DNA from: Chloroflexota bacterium
Lineage (GTDB): Bacteria; Chloroflexota; Anaerolineae; 4572-78; J111
DNA length: 64,000 bases
Assembly (NCBI GenBank): GCA_016860845.1
Contig: BOKF01000019.1
Location: 1-64,000, forward strand
Reading direction: 5' to 3'
Shown: positions 60,641 through 64,000 of the stretch, in pieces
How the letters are laid out: every line of letters starts with the position of its first letter
Numbering within the stretch: position 1 is the first letter of the stretch
Program-made: the position numbers and the translations under genes
Notes under the pieces: generated by a model
What the model was told of the DNA's origin: nothing
What the model saw: the letters and a program-made list of their open reading frames with translations, nothing else
The model's database searches: none

Positions 60641-61223
60641 TTTTCCAGCCCATTGTCAACCTATTCTGAAAGAGTTCCTGCGGCATTATTGGGAGCGTCG
60701 CCTACAAGAAATCCGGCAGATCAACTCAGCTCAGGGCGTTCTTCCAGCCCTCACCGATGAGGTCATCTTTCAATCAGACCTGGCCAGAAACCTTGCCCTA
60801 ATTGCCCAAGCCGCTGCTGGCGAACTACGACATACTTCAGAAGAAGATCAGCAGTTAGCCACGGCTATTGAGGACCTCCTGGGCCGACTCTTTGTACCGC
60901 CGGGATCAGTCCCCACAGCTATCGTCCGTTTCGTGCCGTCTACCTTTTGGGAGAGCGACTTGGGACGCGTTGTAGCCAAGGCGAGAATTTGGCTTGTCAA
61001 AGACCATTTGATGACCATGAGCCAGGCGGCGGATTACTTGCAGGTTCACATCAGCGGGATTCGCCAGCGCATTGACCGCGGGGATTTGACCCCGTTTTAC
61101 AACCCTGATACACCCAATCCCCAACGGGGCGCTATATTGCTCCTCCGCAGCGAGGTCGAACAAGCCCGACAGAAGAGACTCAAACGCGATCAATTGACAG
61201 GGAAAGAAGAGAGGCTAGCCTGA
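60627..61223 (+). CDS. helix-turn-helix protein, paralogue 2
   Basis: About 198 residues. Layout equals paralogue 1: helical part (ILKEFLRHYWERRLQEI, QQLATAIEDLLGRLF, STFWESDLGRVVAKARIWL) and C-terminal excisionase-like HTH (MTMSQAADYLQVHISGIRQR, IDRGDLTPFYNPDTPNPQRG). The alignment puts the start near 60627, where GGAGGAG stands just upstream but the codon is ATC; the next ATG upstream (60537) would add 30 unrelated residues inside the preceding gene. Start is therefore uncertain. Confidence 0.65.
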   Translation: MSSNNFPAHCQPILKEFLRHYWERRLQEIRQINSAQGVLPALTDEVIFQSDLARNLALIAQAAAGELRHTSEEDQQLATAIEDLLGRLFVPPGSVPTAIVRFVPSTFWESDLGRVVAKARIWLVKDHLMTMSQAADYLQVHISGIRQRIDRGDLTPFYNPDTPNPQRGAILLLRSEVEQARQKRLKRDQLTGKEERLA

Positions 61224-61588
61224 ACTGTCCTTAATCATTCCACCCGGCTGCTCAATCTCTCCTGATTGGCTGCCGCTTTTTGAGTGGTGGAATCTCCTCC
61301 TGGTTGCTTTATTGAACGGCAACGCCTAGCCGTGCTCTATGACATTCTGACCCAGCCGCCTCGAAAAAGGTCACGGGCATTTACAATAGAATAGCCGGCG
61401 TTTCACAGCTATCGCTGGGATGACCCGGCAGCCCTGGAGTCAGCGCGTGCCGACAGGCAGACGCGCCAAAGTAGTCCTACAGCACATCCCGCGATACGAG
61501 GAGTAGGCTCAAGGCCCGGTCGAGTTGAAATTTGTGTTTGATCTGATCATGCCGCTGGCGGCAAAAGCATGATCCGCGAAAGGCAGGT
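61224..61588. other. intergenic stretch, probably decayed sequence
   Basis: About 365 bases with several short, stop-broken frames. It may hold the lost N-terminal part of the methylase that follows, but I cannot identify motifs in it. Confidence 0.35.
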
Positions 61589-62701
61589 GTGGAATTGGAT
61601 GCTATCCGAAATATATTGATGGGGGTCGTGGCCGAACCGAGCCAGGGCAGCACTTCCTTCCTGGCTGGTGTGTTAGAGCACGCCCATCAATTCTGGTCGC
61701 TTTATGAAGTCTTCGTGCCGGTTATGGCGGCTCCAACTGTACCCCACATTCACTATTTAAACACCTTGGGTGACCAGGGTGCCAGCCTACAGGACGTGAC
61801 TGGGCAGCCTTACGCAGGGCAGTTCCAGATCGTGCTAACCAATCCCCCGTTCTCGGCCGATATCGATAAAGGCCAGTTGTCGGAAGATTTGCGAAAAATA
61901 GGCAACGCTAAAAGCGAACTTCTTGTCCTTGAGCGAGTTTTGCAATTGCTTGCTATAGGAGGACGGTCGGCCATTATCGTGCCGGAGGGGGTACTGTTTA
62001 GCTCAAGCAAAGCTCACCCTCGCTTGCGACAGAAGTTGCTCAAAGAAAACCGATTGGAAGCCATCATTTCACTGTCTGCTGGTACCTTTGAATCTTACGG
62101 AGGTGGGGTAAAAGTTTCCATTATGGTTTTTAGCCGGGGTGGCTTACCCTCCGATGACATCTGGTTTTACGAGACGGAATCGGTTGAGCAAGATTGGCCA
62201 GACCTGCTCTTGAAGTACCATCTCCGGGTTTTGAATGATCGCCAGCCCGACTTTGTGGACCAGGCAACTTGGGAGCAATGGCAGAGTTGGGGCCCGGAGG
62301 TCCGGGCTCACCGCTACGCTCACGCCTTGACGACAGCTGATATTGAAACCCAGGAACTGGCCACAGCAGCGATCAAAGACTGGACGGTGTCCGTGACGCA
62401 AATGGACGAAGGCTATAATCTTACCGCCAAACGTTACAAGCCGTGGGTTCCGATCGAGTATAGTGGCCCATCACCCCTGGAAATTATGCGGGAGTTGATA
62501 GAAATGGAAGCCGAATTGACCCATCATACCATTGAATTGGCGGCCATGCTGGGGCACCTTTATGACTCGCCTCTGACCGGGGAGTTGGAGAACATGGAAA
62601 AAGCGCGGACAGCCCAGCTCGCCAATTTAGTGGACACCATCAATCAACTGCATATTCCATCTGAAAGGAATCTTCCGTCGAGATTGCAAAAATCATCTTA
62701 A
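61589..62701 (+). pseudogene. N-terminally truncated N6-adenine DNA methylase (HsdM-like)
   Basis: 370 residues. Motif IV IVLTNPPFSADIDKGQ (~82-97), GGRSAIIVPEGVLF (~125-138), LRQKLLKENRLEAIISLSAG and the C-terminal helical region are those of type I restriction methylases (family length ~500). The SAM-binding motif I (DPACGTGGF) should lie before a GVELDA-like segment at the very start, and is missing. No HsdS or HsdR gene is near. Inactive by inference. Confidence 0.75.
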
Positions 62702-62973
62702 TGATAAGCTGGTAAACTTGCCCAGAGATGCTGATGTCTCACCGATTGGCGTTGAGATAAAGAGGGGTGCAACGATTGTATCACTTGCCAGTTCCTAACT
62801 TGGACAAGCTGCAACCAAGGAGTCCATCCAACCCCACTTCCGAAGGCTATTTTGAGAGCGTAGCACGGTGGGGACAAGAAATAGAAGGAAAAAGGAGGTA
62901 TCGGTCGGTTATGGGGGGTAAAAAGAGGGGTAAGCCAGTTATAAAATGAAAAGTGCCAGCCGACTGGAAATTG

Positions 62974-62988
62974 GGGTACACTGTACCC
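62974..62988. promoter_or_regulatory. GGGTACA-C-TGTACCC palindrome
   Basis: Perfect 7-1-7 palindrome 30 bp before the start of the last gene. Its TGTACC half-sites resemble those of the 47376-47440 cluster. Flanked by CCAGCC and GGCTGG, also inverted. Confidence 0.55.
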
Positions 62989-63018
62989 TGGCAAAAACAA
63001 CAACCAGGAGGCTGGCAG

Positions 63019-64000
63019 ATGAAGTGTACCATAAGTGGGCGGGCTTGCCAATGCGGGTGGCTGAGGCTGGGACCGATGGTGGTGGTCTTGGGGCTGCTGG
63101 TGGTGACGGTGCGGGGGACGGTGATAGAGAGTAGCGGAGGCTGGATCACCTGCCCACCCTCCGTCTGGATCAGGGGGATGAGCCAGCGAGAGCTGAGACG
63201 GAGGGGAGATGAGGGAGAACTGGCCTGGCAACTGGGCGGCTCTTGGTGGCGGCGGCACTGGCTGGTGGTCGCGGTGCGGAGTGAAGTCCTGTGGGGGTTA
63301 GTGATTCTGACCGGACAATGGCAGTGGGGCTGGGTGGTGCTGTTGCCATGGTTGGGCTGGCTATGGCAGGGACTGGGGTTAAGGTGGCCGGGGCTAGGGC
63401 AGCAAGGCTGGTACGTGGGCCTAAGCTGGGGGTGGAGCCGAGCGAGTGGGTTAGCCCTGGTCGGCTTGGGGCTGGTTTGGGTGGGACAACAACTGGGGGT
63501 GAGGGAGTGGAGTGGGCTGGGCGCAGTGGCGGTGGGGGTCAGCTTGCCGGGTGAAGCGGACCGGCCATGGGTCGAAGTCGTAGAAGATGAGGCGGGAGTG
63601 TACCAAGTGCGGCTGCGTGGGGAATTTAGGCTGCGGGTCGATGGGCAAGTGGAGATGTACAAGCGGCTGTTGATCCTGTTTTTGGGCCTGTTAGAAGTAG
63701 CCGGGGAGAACCGCAGCAGTCGGCGGACGCGGGATGGGCGGCGGCCCTTTGTGCGGCAGGAACAACTGAGTACCTGGTTTGGCGAGGCGGGGCCGAACAT
63801 TAGCCGCTGGAATGGCTACTGGTTGAAGCAAGACTGGCGGCGGCTGTTAAGCCAACGGTGGGGCGAAGTGTTGACCGCCGAAGTGCAGCAGGAGGTGCTG
63901 CACAGTTGGGTCAAATTTCCGTGGTGGTCAGCAGAGCAATTATGGCTGCATCGGCGCGACCAGGGCAGCCGCCTGACCTTCAACCAGGTCAAGCAAGTGG
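63019..64000 (+). CDS. Trp/Gly-rich protein with C-terminal HTH-like region, cut by the window edge
   Basis: Open from ATG 63019 to the window end (at least 327 codons) with a strong AGGAGG at 63006-63011. The first ~160 residues are exceptionally rich in Trp, Gly, Leu and Val with several hydrophobic stretches (LGPMVVVLGLLVVTV, WVVLLPWLGWLW); then a soluble part VYQVRLRGEFRLRVDGQVEM and an HTH-like QEQLSTWFGEAGPNISRWNG. The C-terminal part is reminiscent of transposases or HTH regulators, but the family is not recognised. The long Pro/Ser-rich frame on the opposite strand is its shadow. Partial at the 3' end. Confidence 0.6.
   Translation, partial: MKCTISGRACQCGWLRLGPMVVVLGLLVVTVRGTVIESSGGWITCPPSVWIRGMSQRELRRRGDEGELAWQLGGSWWRRHWLVVAVRSEVLWGLVILTGQWQWGWVVLLPWLGWLWQGLGLRWPGLGQQGWYVGLSWGWSRASGLALVGLGLVWVGQQLGVREWSGLGAVAVGVSLPGEADRPWVEVVEDEAGVYQVRLRGEFRLRVDGQVEMYKRLLILFLGLLEVAGENRSSRRTRDGRRPFVRQEQLSTWFGEAGPNISRWNGYWLKQDWRRLLSQRWGEVLTAEVQQEVLHSWVKFPWWSAEQLWLHRRDQGSRLTFNQVKQV

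Noticed and set aside
62847..63800. 317-residue open frame on the minus strand
   Set aside because: Composition is almost only Pro, Ser, Thr and His without a start context. It is the shadow of the G/T-rich gene on the plus strand, which has a perfect ribosome binding site.

Overview
The window looks like a chromosomal or large-replicon segment from a filamentous or environmental Chloroflexota-type bacterium. That placement is an inference from gene style: large HTH-NB-ARC-TPR regulators in tandem, WYL and WHG-type regulators, IscB elements and DinB proteins. No rRNA or ribosomal protein marker confirms it. The content is accessory-rich, with defence genes, mobile elements, a giant tRNA array and several decayed genes.

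Left part (1-19.4 kb): a defence island. A truncated SNF2-type helicase end is followed by a GHKL ATPase. Next comes a four-gene operon (3704-11593): a STAS-like/winged-helix regulator behind a consensus promoter and a perfect 22-bp palindrome, then the three genes of a pPIWI-RE system (PD-(D/E)xK nuclease with zinc finger, DinG/XPD-type helicase, pPIWI-RE Argonaute-like protein). Two small unknown genes (one nuclease-like) and a complete AddB-AddA type helicase-nuclease pair follow in the same direction. Then come two paralogous single-membrane-anchor proteins (20335-22706).

Middle (22.7-29.9 kb): an RNA island. A promoter, a structured leader and an intrinsic terminator precede 33 recognisable tRNA genes plus several tRNA remnants, covering 18 amino acids (no Cys or Trp seen). 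The array is followed directly by an RNase P RNA gene, an HNH nuclease and an RtcB-type RNA ligase. Three tRNA-like genes carry the same structured insertion at the same point of the T-loop, and a fourth carries a related one. Seven tRNAs have C instead of the near-universal U at position 33. T-loop-interrupted tRNAs, RNase P RNA and an RNA ligase side by side are the most unusual feature of the window; a tRNA maturation or repair unit is an attractive but untested reading.

30-47 kb: WYL regulator and alpha/beta hydrolase (divergent, shared operator), an IscB remnant, a small lipoprotein/membrane cluster, a COG0212-type cyclo-ligase homologue, a THEP1-type NTPase and a HIT protein. Then come three tandem STAND (HTH-NB-ARC-TPR) genes with a nucleoside hydrolase between two of them, an EamA transporter, small membrane proteins, and an MBL-fold hydrolase/TetR pair with an operator inside the promoter.

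48-53.4 kb: a GC-rich stretch of enzymes (two DinB proteins, AlkX/YcaQ-like glycosylase, frameshifted terpene-cyclase-like gene, methyltransferase, SRPBCC protein), probably acquired. 53.8-55.5 kb: an intact IscB with its probable omega-RNA. 56-61.2 kb: XRE regulator and a ParB-like operon with a long hairpin-bearing leader and two paralogous HTH proteins, resembling a plasmid/ICE maintenance module. The window ends with a decayed type I methylase and the start of a Trp/Gly-rich gene, cut by the window edge.
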